This document shows positions 35,155 to 44,461 of a DNA stretch of 64,000 nucleotides, in pieces. The notes below the pieces were generated by a model. The model saw nothing but the letters and a program-made list of their open reading frames with translations. It ran no database searches and was not told where the DNA came from. Position numbers and translations under genes: made by a program. The stretch spans positions 186,001-250,000 of the forward strand of contig JBDHSK010000002.1 in NCBI GenBank assembly GCA_039808025.1. The letters are read 5' to 3'. This DNA is from Sandaracinobacteroides sp039808025 (GTDB taxonomy: Bacteria; Pseudomonadota; Alphaproteobacteria; Sphingomonadales; Sphingomonadaceae). Numbering within the stretch: position 1 is the first letter of the stretch; the number at the start of each line of letters is the position of its first letter.

Positions 35155-35667
35155 TTACCACGACCGGCGCAGAACATCATAGGCAGCCTGCGCTGCCTGG
35201 AAGCGTGCCGCTGCCTCGGCATCCCCGGGGTTGAGATCAGGATGGTTGGCCTTGGCCATCCGCCGGTAGGCTGCCTTGATGTCTTCACTGCCGGCATCGA
35301 CGGGAAGCCCCAGCAGTTTGAGGGCATCGCGTTCGGCGCGTGTCCTGCTGCCATCCCCCTCGCCCCATGCCCAGTGGCTGGCACGGCGATAGCCACGTGC
35401 GCCGGCGTCTTCGCCTTCGGCCCGGGCCGCCGCCTCTTCAGCGCTCAGAGCGGCGAAATAGTCCCAGCCGCGGTTATATTCGCCGGCATGCTCGACGCAG
35501 AAATACCAGCGTTCCGGCCGGTTGGGCGCTTTGGGGGCCGGACAGGTGCCGGGGCGGGTGCACCCCGCCCTGTCACACAGGCGCGGAGCCTCAGCCGCCC
35601 GCCCGGCCTCTCCATAGGCCCGCCAGCGGGGAAAGCCCCAATCATTGCTCCGCCGTTGCCGGGACAT
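35155..35667 (-). CDS. J-domain protein with N-terminal Cys motif
   Basis: This 170-residue protein has its J domain at the C-terminus (about residues 112-168: DALKLLGLPVDAGSEDIKAAYRRMAKANHPDLNPG) with the HPD tripeptide that stimulates DnaK. The N-terminal half has a small cysteine cluster, LCDRAGC, GTCPAP and YFCVEH, which could bind zinc, followed by YNRGWDYF. This compact reversed layout is a conserved alphaproteobacterial DnaJ-like family; its client is unknown. It starts at MSRQRRSN (35665-35667), just downstream of pckA on the same strand. Confidence 0.88.
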   Translation of the reverse strand: MSRQRRSNDWGFPRWRAYGEAGRAAEAPRLCDRAGCTRPGTCPAPKAPNRPERWYFCVEHAGEYNRGWDYFAALSAEEAAARAEGEDAGARGYRRASHWAWGEGDGSRTRAERDALKLLGLPVDAGSEDIKAAYRRMAKANHPDLNPGDAEAAARFQAAQAAYDVLRRSW

Positions 35668-35709
35668 GGCTCCTCCAGCCCCCAATCCCCACCAGTTGGC
35701 CTGCCATTT

Positions 35710-35751
35710 GGCTCTTTGTCAGCGAATAATGCAATCACCCGACAAAGAGCC
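35710..35751 (-). terminator. Long-loop hairpin after pckA
   Basis: A perfect 11-bp inverted repeat, GGCTCTTTGTC (35710-35720) and GACAAAGAGCC (35741-35751), with a 20-nt AT-rich loop follows the pckA stop. There is no T-tract. It may be a terminator or a processing signal between pckA and the J-domain gene. Confidence 0.5.
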
Positions 35752-35762
35752 TGCCAGGGCGG

Positions 35763-37349
35763 CTAGGCCGCTTTCGGCGCGGCATTGCGCACGCCGGCAT
35801 CGACATGCTCTTCAAACTGCCGGAAATTCTCGACGAACATCGATACCAGCCTGGCAGCCGTCGCATCATAGAGCGCCGGGTCGGCCCAGGTTGCGCGCGG
35901 GTCGAGAATTTGCGCATCAACCCCCGGAACCGCCACCGGCACCTCGAACCCGAAATACGGATCACGGCGAAACGCGACTTGCTTCAGGCTGCCATCCAGG
36001 GCGGCATTCAGCAGCGCGCGGGTCACCTTGATCGGCATGCGGCTTCCAGAGCCATACTGGCCGCCGGTCCAGCCGGTATTCACCAGCCAGCAATCAACGC
36101 CGCCCCTGGTGATCCGCTCTTTCAGCAGGTTGCCATAAACCGACGGATGGCGCGGCATGAACGGCGCACCAAAGCAGGTCGAGAATGTCGCCTGCGGCTC
36201 GGTGACTCCGATTTCGGTGCCGGCAACCCGCGCCGTGTAGCCGGACAGGAAGTGGTACATCGCCTGATCCGGGGTGAGCCTTGCAATCGGCGGCAACACC
36301 CCGAAGGCATCGGCCGTCAGCATTATGACGTTGCGGGGCACCGGCCCCATGTTGTCGCGCGAAGCATTGGGAATGAAGTGGATCGGGTATGAACCGCGGC
36401 TGTTTTCCGCAAGGCGGTTGTCGTCGAGATCGATCTCGCGGGTGACGGGGTCGATCACCACATTTTCAAGGACGGTTCCGAACCGCCCGGTGGTCGCGTA
36501 AATTTCCGGCTCTGCCGTCGGAGACAGGCGGATCATCTTGGCGTAGCAGCCACCCTCGAAGTTGAAGACGGCGGTATCCGACCAGCCGTGCTCGTCGTCA
36601 CCGATCAGGGTGCGGCTGGAGTCCGCCGACAGTGTGGTCTTTCCCGTTCCCGACAGACCGAAGAAAATGGCGGTATCGCCATCAGGCCCGATGTTGGCCG
36701 AGCAGTGCATCGGCATCACACCCTGCTCAGGCAGCAGGTAGTTGAGAATGCCGAACACCGACTTCTTCATTTCACCGGCATAGCGGGTGCCACCGATGAG
36801 AATCAGCTTTTCCGTGAAGTTGACGGCAATCACCGTCTCGCTGCGGCACCCATGGCGCTCAGGGTCGGCCACGAAACTGGGCAGGTCGATGATGCGGTAT
36901 TCGGCAATGAACTTCTTCAGTTCCTCGGCATCGGGGCGCACCAGAAGCGTGCGGATGAACAGGGAATGCCAGGCATATTCGGTGAACACCCGGACATTCA
37001 CCCGGTATTCCGGTTGCGACCCGCCGAACAGGTCCTGAACGAACACGGTTTCACGTGTGGCGAGATGGGCCAGAAAATCCGCCTTCAGAGCAGCGAAATG
37101 TTGCGGCGATATCGACTGGTTGGTCTTGCCCCACCACACGGTCGACTCAGTCTCGGCATCACGCACCGTGAACTTGTCGGATGCGGCGCGGCCGGTGTGC
37201 CGCCCCGTCTCGACCACCAGCGCCCCGTCTTTCGAGAGAACGCCTTCGCGGCGCTGCACGGCCAATTCAACCAGGGCACCAGTGCCGGCATTGTGATGAA
37301 TGGTTGCACCTGCCGCTATAGCGGCAAAAATCGGATCGGCTGATGTCAC
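35763..37349 (-). CDS. pckA: Phosphoenolpyruvate carboxykinase (ATP)
   Basis: This 528-residue enzyme turns oxaloacetate and ATP into phosphoenolpyruvate, the first step of gluconeogenesis. The kinase-1a loop GLSGTGKT is at 231-238, DDEHGW and FEGGCYAK follow, and the substrate region is FIRTLLVRP and LIGGTRYAGEMKKS. The start is GTG at 37347-37349, with GAGGAAG upstream. It is divergent from chvI-chvG. In alphaproteobacteria ChvGI and pckA are commonly neighbours and pckA responds to this system, so the 138-bp gap is the likely regulatory site. Confidence 0.97.
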   Translation of the reverse strand: MTSADPIFAAIAAGATIHHNAGTGALVELAVQRREGVLSKDGALVVETGRHTGRAASDKFTVRDAETESTVWWGKTNQSISPQHFAALKADFLAHLATRETVFVQDLFGGSQPEYRVNVRVFTEYAWHSLFIRTLLVRPDAEELKKFIAEYRIIDLPSFVADPERHGCRSETVIAVNFTEKLILIGGTRYAGEMKKSVFGILNYLLPEQGVMPMHCSANIGPDGDTAIFFGLSGTGKTTLSADSSRTLIGDDEHGWSDTAVFNFEGGCYAKMIRLSPTAEPEIYATTGRFGTVLENVVIDPVTREIDLDDNRLAENSRGSYPIHFIPNASRDNMGPVPRNVIMLTADAFGVLPPIARLTPDQAMYHFLSGYTARVAGTEIGVTEPQATFSTCFGAPFMPRHPSVYGNLLKERITRGGVDCWLVNTGWTGGQYGSGSRMPIKVTRALLNAALDGSLKQVAFRRDPYFGFEVPVAVPGVDAQILDPRATWADPALYDATAARLVSMFVENFRQFEEHVDAGVRNAAPKAA

Positions 37350-37487
37350 GTTGTCGCTTCCTCTTGCTGGCCTGCCGGTCGATCAGGCCTCCAAAGCCCT
37401 GCGCTCCTAAACAATAATGGGTAAATTGTATAGCCTTTCCGACATCCCGCTTTGGTAATGGCAGCCCCCCGGTTATAGACAATCGCC

Positions 37488-38243
37488 ATGACCAAAGCAC
37501 CGCTACCGAGGCCTGACAGTGAAACCGCCCAGCCGGTCGTTGCACTGGTCGACGACGACCGCAACATTCTCACCAGCGTCAGCCTGGCGCTGCAGGCGGA
37601 TGGCTTCCAGACACGTGTCTATGCCGATGGTGCGGCCGGGCTGCGTGGCTGCCTCGAGAACACCCCCGATCTGGCCGTCATCGATATCAAGATGCCGCGC
37701 ATGGACGGGATGGAAATGCTGCGCCGCCTGCGCGAAAAATCCGACCTGCCGGTTATCTTCCTGACATCCAAGGATACCGAGATCGACGAGGCGCTGGGCC
37801 TTTCCATGGGGGCTGACGACTATATCGGCAAGCCGTTTTCCCAGAGGTTACTGATCGAACGCATCCGGGCAGTGCTGCGGCGCAGCGCCAGCCGCCGCAA
37901 CCAACGCGATGCCACCGCGACCGATCAGGCGGCCGTCGATCCCATCCGTCGCGGCCGGCTCGAGATGGACCCGGCCCGCCACCGGGTCCGGTGGGGTGGC
38001 AAGGATGTGGCACTTACGGTTACCGAGTTCCTGATTCTTGATGCCCTGGTTCAGCGCCCCGGCTATGTGAAATCCCGCGATCAACTGATGGATGTGGCCT
38101 ATTCCCACGATGCCTATGTCGATGACCGCACCATCGACAGCCACATCAAGCGCCTGCGCAAGAAGTTCCGCACGGTTGATCCGGCCTTCGCCGCCATCGA
38201 AACCCTCTATGGCGTCGGGTATCGTTTCGACGTCGTTGACTAG
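37488..38243 (+). CDS. chvI: Response regulator ChvI
   Basis: This 251-residue OmpR-class regulator has a receiver domain (residues 17-130) with acidic pocket DDD (22-24) and phosphoacceptor D66 in AVIDIKMPRMDGM, then K in PVIFLTSKD. The C-terminal winged-helix domain (about 155-250) includes LTVTEFLILDALVQRPGYVK and TIDSHIKRLRKKF. ChvI works with ChvG in acid and envelope stress control. The ATG at 37488 is 6 bp ahead of chvG at the other end (tag stop, then GTG). Confidence 0.95.
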   Translation: MTKAPLPRPDSETAQPVVALVDDDRNILTSVSLALQADGFQTRVYADGAAGLRGCLENTPDLAVIDIKMPRMDGMEMLRRLREKSDLPVIFLTSKDTEIDEALGLSMGADDYIGKPFSQRLLIERIRAVLRRSASRRNQRDATATDQAAVDPIRRGRLEMDPARHRVRWGGKDVALTVTEFLILDALVQRPGYVKSRDQLMDVAYSHDAYVDDRTIDSHIKRLRKKFRTVDPAFAAIETLYGVGYRFDVVD

Positions 38244-38249
38244 CGGCCA

Positions 38250-39836
38250 GTGAAAGCGCCCCCAATAGCTCCCCGTCCCATTGCCGCGCAGCCGCCACCG
38301 CTGCGGTTTCGGGCGCGCAATTCGCTGATTACCCGCATTCTCATCGTCAATCTCGTTGCGCTCATCACCTTTGCCGGCGCCCTGATCTACCTGCAGAACT
38401 TCCGCGCGCGTTTGCTGGAACAGCGCGAGCAGGAGCTGCTGGGGCAAGGCGCCATCATTGCCCAGTTCATCGAGAATCAGGGTATCGAAGGTGCCGAAGC
38501 CGCCATTCTCGATATCTCGAACCCTGCCGGAACCCGCGTTCGCCTCTATGACAGCAATGGCAAACTGGTGGCCGACAACTGGCGCAACCCCGCCACCACC
38601 CGCTTCCACATGGAAGATCCGGCGTCGCCGGGATTCAACCGCACCTCGGCCATGACGGTTGACCGCATCATGGATTTCCTGACGGGCCAGAACGAATTCC
38701 CCCTGCTCGACAACCCGGTCTCCGAGCCGCCCACGGTGTGGCCGGAAGTTCGGGAAGCCGCGCGCACGGGCCATCCGCTGACAGCCGCCCGCCAGACCGC
38801 CGACCGGCTGGTGGTGTTGCAGGTTGCTGTGCCGGTATCCAACGGGTCATCGCCTTCTCCGGTCGTGGTGCTGACTGTCGATACCCCCGATGTGGTGGCC
38901 ATGGTACGGCGGGAACGCGGAAGCACCTTCCTGGTGTTTCTGGGGGTGCTTGCCCTGTCGCTGGCCATGACCTTCTATCTGGCGCGCACGGTGATCGTGC
39001 CCCTGCGACAACTGGCGTTTGCCGCCCACCGTGTCCGGCTGGGACGCGCCCGCGAGGTGGTGATGCCACGACTGCCCAACCGGCGCGATGAAATCGGCGG
39101 GCTGGCCCGCGCCCTTGCCGACATGACGATCGCGCTCCGCCAGCGGATCGACGCCACCGAAGCCTTTGCCGCCGATGTGGCGCACGAACTGAAAAATCCG
39201 CTTGCCAGCCTGCGCAGCGCCGTCGAGGCGCTGGGAAGCGTGCGCGACAAGGCGGCACGCGGGCAGTTGTTCGCTCTCATTGATCAGGACGTGCGGCGGA
39301 TCGACCGCCTGATCACCGATATCTCGGCGGCGTCGCGCCTGGAAGCCGAATTGTCGCGGGTGAAACCACAGCCCGTCGATCTGGGAGAGCTGGTGGCGGG
39401 TATCACCAGTGCCCGTCTCGCCGTTGGGCCGTGGCGGCCCGATGTGCGCCTCGAACTCGACACGCCTCCGGCCGGTTCAGCCATGGTGCTCGCCGATGTC
39501 GACCGCCTGTCGCAGGTGATCAATAACCTGGTCGACAACGCCCTCAGCTTCTCGCCGCCCAAAGGCACTATCGCCGTGCAGGTAACGCGACGGGGCGCGC
39601 AGGTAGAGCTTTCGGTGATCGACGACGGACCGGGTGTGCCGGCTGAATCCCGCGATGCCGTGTTCGAACGCTTTTACTCGGAACGTCCAGGCGACGAAGC
39701 CTATGGCGGTCACTCGGGCCTTGGCCTTTCGATCGCCCGCGCTATCATCGAAGCGATGGACGGCCGTATCCGGGTTTCAGACCGCACCGACGGCAAGGCT
39801 GGCGCAGCCTTCCATGTCAGGGTACCCAGCCTGTGA
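38250..39836 (+). CDS. chvG: Sensor histidine kinase ChvG
   Basis: This 528-residue membrane kinase has transmembrane segments at about residues 29-48 and 229-250 that flank a periplasmic sensor domain. A HAMP domain follows (about 250-305). The H-box DVAHELKNPLASLRSA contains phosphoacceptor H312. The catalytic core has NNLVDNALSFSPP (N-box), DDGPGVP and GLGLSIARAI (G-boxes). In relatives the ExoR protein represses ChvG in the periplasm; no exoR is seen here. Start GTG at 38250; the stop overlaps hprK (GTGA). Confidence 0.95.
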   Translation: MKAPPIAPRPIAAQPPPLRFRARNSLITRILIVNLVALITFAGALIYLQNFRARLLEQREQELLGQGAIIAQFIENQGIEGAEAAILDISNPAGTRVRLYDSNGKLVADNWRNPATTRFHMEDPASPGFNRTSAMTVDRIMDFLTGQNEFPLLDNPVSEPPTVWPEVREAARTGHPLTAARQTADRLVVLQVAVPVSNGSSPSPVVVLTVDTPDVVAMVRRERGSTFLVFLGVLALSLAMTFYLARTVIVPLRQLAFAAHRVRLGRAREVVMPRLPNRRDEIGGLARALADMTIALRQRIDATEAFAADVAHELKNPLASLRSAVEALGSVRDKAARGQLFALIDQDVRRIDRLITDISAASRLEAELSRVKPQPVDLGELVAGITSARLAVGPWRPDVRLELDTPPAGSAMVLADVDRLSQVINNLVDNALSFSPPKGTIAVQVTRRGAQVELSVIDDGPGVPAESRDAVFERFYSERPGDEAYGGHSGLGLSIARAIIEAMDGRIRVSDRTDGKAGAAFHVRVPSL

Positions 39837-40336
39837 CGGCCCCCTCCTCCAACCGCCCGTCGGCCGGTACCGAGCGGCTGCATGGCTCTGCCGTTGCCAT
39901 CGATGGCATGGGCGTTCTGCTGCTGGGCCAGTCGGGCTCCGGCAAATCCGATCTGGCCCTCAGGCTGATCGATCGCGGCGCCCAGCTGGTGGCTGACGAC
40001 ATCATCGAGGCCGAACAGGAACAAGGCGCCTTGTGGGTGTCGCCGCCACCGCGGCTGGCGGGGCTGATCGAACTGAGGGGGCTTGGCATTCACCAGATCA
40101 GCCATTGCCCGCGCGCCCGCGCCATTCTGGCATTCGATCTCGATCGGCCGCCGCTACGCCTGCCCGAAGTCCAGCCGCGAATCATAGCCGGGGTCACGCT
40201 GCCGGCATTGCCGCTGGCAGGCCTCGAACCCTCGGCCCCCAACCGGGTCGAATGGGCACTGCGCATCCTGCGGCTCGACGGAATCAACGGGTTTGATGTT
40301 GACCGGCATTTCCGGCTATCCAGTCGTGATGCTTGA
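39833..40336 (+). CDS. hprK: HPr kinase/phosphorylase (short alphaproteobacterial form)
   Basis: This 167-residue protein is only the C-terminal kinase domain of HprK, as in other alphaproteobacteria; the N-terminal domain of Firmicutes HprK is missing. The P-loop LLGQSGSGKSDLALRLI is at about 32-46, DDI (in LVADDIIEAE) follows, and the signature region is LIELRGLGIHQI. It phosphorylates a serine of HPr. The start is GTG at 39833 inside the chvG stop. Its stop overlaps rapZ by 8 bp. Confidence 0.92.
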   Translation: MTAPSSNRPSAGTERLHGSAVAIDGMGVLLLGQSGSGKSDLALRLIDRGAQLVADDIIEAEQEQGALWVSPPPRLAGLIELRGLGIHQISHCPRARAILAFDLDRPPLRLPEVQPRIIAGVTLPALPLAGLEPSAPNRVEWALRILRLDGINGFDVDRHFRLSSRDA

Positions 40337-41261
40337 GGGAGTAGCAGAACGGCCGGCCTTGCTGGTGACCGGTCTTTCCGGCGCCGGAAAGTCAGTCGCC
40401 CTCAAGGCTCTGGAAGATGTCGGCTATGAAGTGGTCGACAATCTGCCGCTCAGCCTCCTTGATGTTCTGTTGGGCAGCACGAGCCGTGACAGCCGTCTTG
40501 CCATCGGAATTGATGTGCGCACACGCGCCTTCGATCCGGCAATGATCCTCCCGCTCATCGGCGGCCGAGAGCTCAGACCCGACAGCGCCGGAATCTCACC
40601 CCGGCGGGTGCGCCTGCTGTTCCTTGATTGCGCCGGCAACGTGCTGGTTCGGCGCTTTTCCGAAACCCGGCGTCGACACCCGCTGGCCCGCGATCGCCCG
40701 GCAAGCGACGGCATCGCCATGGAGCGTGAGATCCTGGCACCGCTGCGGCCGGTCGCCGACATGGTGATCGACACCACCGATTTCAGCCCTAACGATCTGC
40801 GCAACTTCATCGTCACCCGGTTTGCCGGGGGCGGAACCCAGAAGATGACCATCACGGTCATGAGCTTCGGCTTTGCACGCGGCATCCCGCGCGATGCCGA
40901 TACCGTGCTCGATGTCCGCTTCCTTGCCAACCCCCACTGGGACGACGCGCTGCGGCCGCTGACCGGTGAAGACCCGCGGGTGCAGCAACATGTCTTTGCC
41001 GATCCGGCCTGTAGCCCGGCCACCGAGGCCATCATGAACCTTCTCCTGCTGCTGTTGCCCCGCTATCATGCCGAAGGACGCGCCTACATGACGCTTGCAG
41101 TGGGCTGCACCGGCGGCCGCCATCGCTCGGTCGCAGTTGCAACGGCCCTCAGCCAGCGGCTGGCGGCAGCAGGATGGGAGAACAGCCTTGTTCACCGCGA
41201 TGCGCACAGATTGCCTGAAGGCGCCATCGGCGCCGGACAGACTATGAAAGGAAGCGCCTGA
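40329..41261 (+). CDS. rapZ: RNase adapter protein RapZ
   Basis: RapZ (310 residues) is a P-loop protein that in enterobacteria delivers the GlmZ sRNA to RNase E and senses glucosamine-6-phosphate. Walker A GLSGAGKS is at about residues 15-22, with the family's VALKALEDVGYEVVDNLPLSLL next. The C-terminal domain has MSFGFARGIPRDADTVLDVRFLANPHW and GCTGGRHRSVAVA. The ATG at 40329 lies within hprK, so translation is coupled. It ends directly at the start of the EIIA gene. In alphaproteobacteria its RNA target is not established. Confidence 0.94.
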   Translation: MLEGVAERPALLVTGLSGAGKSVALKALEDVGYEVVDNLPLSLLDVLLGSTSRDSRLAIGIDVRTRAFDPAMILPLIGGRELRPDSAGISPRRVRLLFLDCAGNVLVRRFSETRRRHPLARDRPASDGIAMEREILAPLRPVADMVIDTTDFSPNDLRNFIVTRFAGGGTQKMTITVMSFGFARGIPRDADTVLDVRFLANPHWDDALRPLTGEDPRVQQHVFADPACSPATEAIMNLLLLLLPRYHAEGRAYMTLAVGCTGGRHRSVAVATALSQRLAAAGWENSLVHRDAHRLPEGAIGAGQTMKGSA

Positions 41262-41666
41262 ATGATCGGGATGGTGTTGGTCACGCATGGCCGGCTGGCA
41301 GCCGAGTTCATCGCTGCCATGGAACATGTCGTCGGTCCGCAGGAACAATGTATCGCCGTTTGCATCGAAGCGCATGACGACATGGAGGAACGGCGCGACG
41401 ACATTGCCCGCGCCGCCACCGAAGCCGACAAGGGCGATGGCGTGGTGCTGCTCACCGACATGTTCGGCGGCACCCCTTCCAATCTGGCGATCTCGCTGCT
41501 GGGGCGCCCCAACCTGGAAGTGATTGCCGGTATCAACCTGCCGATGCTGATCAAGCTGGCGAGCGTCCGCAAAGGCCGCACCGTTACCGAAGCTGTCGAT
41601 CTGGCCCAGGAAGCCGGCCGAAAATATATTTCCGTGGCAAGCCGCCTGCTGGGTGAGCCGGTATGA
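41262..41666 (+). CDS. PTS system EIIA component, mannose family
   Basis: This 134-residue protein is an EIIA-Man domain (IIA-mannose fold). The phosphorylated His9 is in MIGMVLVTHGRLAAEF, and VVLLTDMFGGTPSNLAISLL is the canonical second motif. It takes phosphate from HPr. No IIB, IIC or IID subunit is encoded nearby, so it is likely regulatory and not a transporter part. The start is adjacent to the rapZ stop with AAAGGAAG inside rapZ; its end overlaps the HPr gene by 14 bp. Confidence 0.93.
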   Translation: MIGMVLVTHGRLAAEFIAAMEHVVGPQEQCIAVCIEAHDDMEERRDDIARAATEADKGDGVVLLTDMFGGTPSNLAISLLGRPNLEVIAGINLPMLIKLASVRKGRTVTEAVDLAQEAGRKYISVASRLLGEPV

Positions 41667-41952
41667 TCGGCTGCAACAGGTGAAGGCCGGGCCCCTGGAA
41701 CTGGTGATCGCCAACAAGCGCGGTCTGCACGCGCGGGCGTCGGCACGCTTCGTTACTCTGGCCAGCCAGTATGATGCCGTCGTCACCGTCAGCAAGGATG
41801 GCTCGGCCGTAACCGGCACCTCGATCATGGGGCTGATGATGCTGGCGGCGGCGCCGGGCGACCGCATCGCCGTTTCGGCGGAAGGCCCGCAGGCCGAGGC
41901 CGCACTGCAGGCGCTGTTGCAACTGGTGCAAAGCAAATTTGGCGAGGAATGA
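41653..41952 (+). CDS. ptsH: Phosphocarrier protein HPr
   Basis: HPr (99 residues from the GTG start, about 90 if the in-frame GTG at 41680 is used) carries phosphate on His in NKRGLHARASARFVTLA (H26). It has the regulatory serine in VTGTSIMGLMML (S57), the target of HprK. The pairing of HprK, HPr and EIIA without sugar permease is typical of the alphaproteobacterial nitrogen-type PTS; enzyme I must lie elsewhere. The start overlaps the EIIA gene by 14 bp. Confidence 0.93.
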   Translation: MSRYDRLQQVKAGPLELVIANKRGLHARASARFVTLASQYDAVVTVSKDGSAVTGTSIMGLMMLAAAPGDRIAVSAEGPQAEAALQALLQLVQSKFGEE

Positions 41953-41959
41953 CCCCCCG

Positions 41960-44431
41960 ATGACCATGAAATCCACCCTGCTGGTTGCTGCATCGCTATC
42001 GATCGTCGCCCCGGTTGCCACACCGCTGTTTTCGGCACCTTCCCTTGCCCAGGCGGCCACAGATGCTGCCAAAGATCCGTTGCGCGGCACCCGCAGTGAA
42101 TCAGGCCTGCTTCCGGTTCATGTCGATGAGTCCGGCGGCCGGGTGCTGGTGACATTCCCGGCCCCTGGCGCTGGCGGGCTGCTGGGGCGCTATCTTTATG
42201 TGACGGCCTTGCGCACCGGAATCGGCTCGTCGCAGATAGGCTTCGATCAGAAACGGGTGGGCGATACCCAGATCATCGCCTTCCGGCGGATCGGAAGCAA
42301 GGTGGTGGCCGAATATGAAAACCCGCGGTTTCGCGCCGAGGGTGCCACCGCCGCCGAACAGCAGGCAGCGCGCGACAGCTTTCTCATCACCACCACCTGG
42401 GTTGGCGATATCGCTCGCACCAATGCCGATGGCTCGGTGATCGTCGACCTGTCGAAGTTCCTCACCCGCGACGCCATGGGCATTGCACCGTCGCTGAAAG
42501 CCGCCAAGGCCGGCGATTTCAAGCTGAGCGCCGATGCCAGCCTCGCCGACCCGGCCGCCACCCGGGTCTTTCCCGACAACATCGAACTCGAAGCGCGGCA
42601 GACCTTCGTCAGCGATGCTCCGGCGCCCAGCATCGAAGCCATCTCGCCCGATGGCCGCGCCATCAGCTTTCAGGTTCACCACTCGCTGATCCGCCTGCCG
42701 GCCCCCGGCTTCCAGACCATTCCCTTCGATCCACGATTCGGCGGCTTCGCTCAGCAGGTCGTCGATTTCGGCGTGCCGCTGGGCGACAATGTGGTGTCGG
42801 GCCTTGCCATGCGCTTCCGCCTGGAAAAGACCGACCCGGCCGCTCCGCGATCGCGCGTGAAAAAGCCCATCGTCTTTTACATCGACCGCGCCGCCCCCGA
42901 ACCGATCCGCACTGCCCTTGCCGACGGGGTTGGCTGGTGGAAGCAGGCGTTCGAGGCCGCCGGCTATATCGACGCCTTTCAGGTGGCGATCCTTCCCGAA
43001 GACGCCGACCCGCTCGACATCCGCTATAACGTGGTTAACTGGGTGAACCGGGCCACGCGCGGCTGGTCGTACGGGCAGGCCATCGCCGACCCGCGCACTG
43101 GCGAGATCATAAAGGGCTCGGTGCTGCTGGGGTCGTTGCGCACCCGGCAGGACATGCTGATTTTCGAATCGCTGGTGGGGGCCCACCGCATCGGCACCGG
43201 CGGCCCCAACGATCCGGTAGAGGCCGCTTTGGCGCGCATCCGGCAGCTGGGAGCCCACGAAGTCGGCCACTCGCTGGGGTTCGAGCATAATTTCGCCGCC
43301 TCTACGCAGGATCGCGCCAGCGTCATGGATTACCCGGCGCCGCGCATCCTCCTGAAAAACGGCAGCCCCGACCTGTCTGACGCCTATGGCGTAGGCCTTG
43401 GCGCCTGGGACATGATGACCGTGCGCCGCCTCTATGGCGCCCCACCGCCGGGAACCGACCGCGAATCGTGGCTGGGAGAACAGGCCATGGCTCTGAAAGC
43501 CAGCGGCCTGCGCTTCATCGGCGATGCCGATGCCCGCCCCACCAGTGCGGCCCATCCGTGGGCCAGCCTGTGGGACGATGGCCCCGACCCGGCCGCCGAG
43601 CTGGCCCGCATGATGGACGTTCGACGGGCAGCGCTTGCCAACTTCGGGCTTGGCGCTCTGAAACCCGGCGAGGCGATGGAGACGCTGCGCCGCAAGTTCG
43701 TGCCCATCTGGCTGCTGCACCGCTATCAGGTGGAAGCCGCCGCCAAGCTGGTTGGGGGCGTTGATTTCGCCTATGCCGTCGTTGGCGGAGGCCACGAGGA
43801 AGCCACGCCGGTTTCTCCCGCCCAGCAGCGCGCCGCCATCGAGGCACTGATGGCTACCCTGTCTGCCGACAGCCTGCGGGTGCCTGCCACCCTGCCGCCC
43901 ATGCTGTCGGCGGGGCGCAGCGGCCGGCGTGACCAGCAGTTCGATATCGAGGTGATGGAAACAGCGGGCGGCCCGGTGTTCGACCCGCTGGTGGCCGCTG
44001 ACGTTGCCGCTACCGTCACGCTCGACCCGTTGCTCGATGCCGGGCGGTTGCAGCGGCTGGCACTTCAGCATCAGGCAAACCCCGCCTCTCCGGGCCCTGA
44101 CGAACTGCTGGGCCGGCTGACCCGCGACATTGCCCGCGCCTCAGACCCGCTCACCCAGCGGATCGCCACCCGGATCCTGCTGCACCTCGCCCGCCTGGCA
44201 CAAGACCCGCGCACCCCATCCGGAATTGCCGTATTGGCCGATGACGCGCTGCATACCAGCGCCCGGCAACTGGCCGCTGCCAAAACGGCATGGGGCCGCA
44301 GCACGGCACGGCTGCTGGCTGACAACGTGCGGCTGACCGCCGCCGTTGCCCAGTTGCCACAGCGCACCCCGCGCGTTCCACCGGGGATGCCGATCGGCAG
44401 CACCGAGGACGACTGGATGGCCGGATACTGA
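41960..44431 (+). CDS. Zinc-dependent metalloprotease (DUF5117/DUF4953 family)
   Basis: This 823-residue protein has a signal peptide (MTMKSTLLVAAS to LAQAA). The N-terminal DUF5117-like part starts near SGLLPVHVDESGGRVLVTFP. The catalytic zinc motif HEVGHSLGFEH has ligands H433, H437 and H443 and base E434, an M10-like consensus. DYPAPRI and a Met-turn-like ASVMDYPAP follow. The C-terminal DUF4953-like part runs to the end. It is expected to be periplasmic or secreted; its substrates are unknown. The ATG at 41960 has GAGGAA upstream, inside the HPr gene. It is convergent with bacterioferritin. Confidence 0.88.
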   Translation: MTMKSTLLVAASLSIVAPVATPLFSAPSLAQAATDAAKDPLRGTRSESGLLPVHVDESGGRVLVTFPAPGAGGLLGRYLYVTALRTGIGSSQIGFDQKRVGDTQIIAFRRIGSKVVAEYENPRFRAEGATAAEQQAARDSFLITTTWVGDIARTNADGSVIVDLSKFLTRDAMGIAPSLKAAKAGDFKLSADASLADPAATRVFPDNIELEARQTFVSDAPAPSIEAISPDGRAISFQVHHSLIRLPAPGFQTIPFDPRFGGFAQQVVDFGVPLGDNVVSGLAMRFRLEKTDPAAPRSRVKKPIVFYIDRAAPEPIRTALADGVGWWKQAFEAAGYIDAFQVAILPEDADPLDIRYNVVNWVNRATRGWSYGQAIADPRTGEIIKGSVLLGSLRTRQDMLIFESLVGAHRIGTGGPNDPVEAALARIRQLGAHEVGHSLGFEHNFAASTQDRASVMDYPAPRILLKNGSPDLSDAYGVGLGAWDMMTVRRLYGAPPPGTDRESWLGEQAMALKASGLRFIGDADARPTSAAHPWASLWDDGPDPAAELARMMDVRRAALANFGLGALKPGEAMETLRRKFVPIWLLHRYQVEAAAKLVGGVDFAYAVVGGGHEEATPVSPAQQRAAIEALMATLSADSLRVPATLPPMLSAGRSGRRDQQFDIEVMETAGGPVFDPLVAADVAATVTLDPLLDAGRLQRLALQHQANPASPGPDELLGRLTRDIARASDPLTQRIATRILLHLARLAQDPRTPSGIAVLADDALHTSARQLAAAKTAWGRSTARLLADNVRLTAAVAQLPQRTPRVPPGMPIGSTEDDWMAGY

Positions 44432-44461
44432 GCGGGATATCGAATGATGGCGGCCGGGCAG

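Noticed and set aside
42101..44071. 656-codon open frame on the minus strand
   Set aside because: Fully antisense to the zinc metalloprotease, which has a signal peptide and HExxH motif; the antisense product shows no domain.
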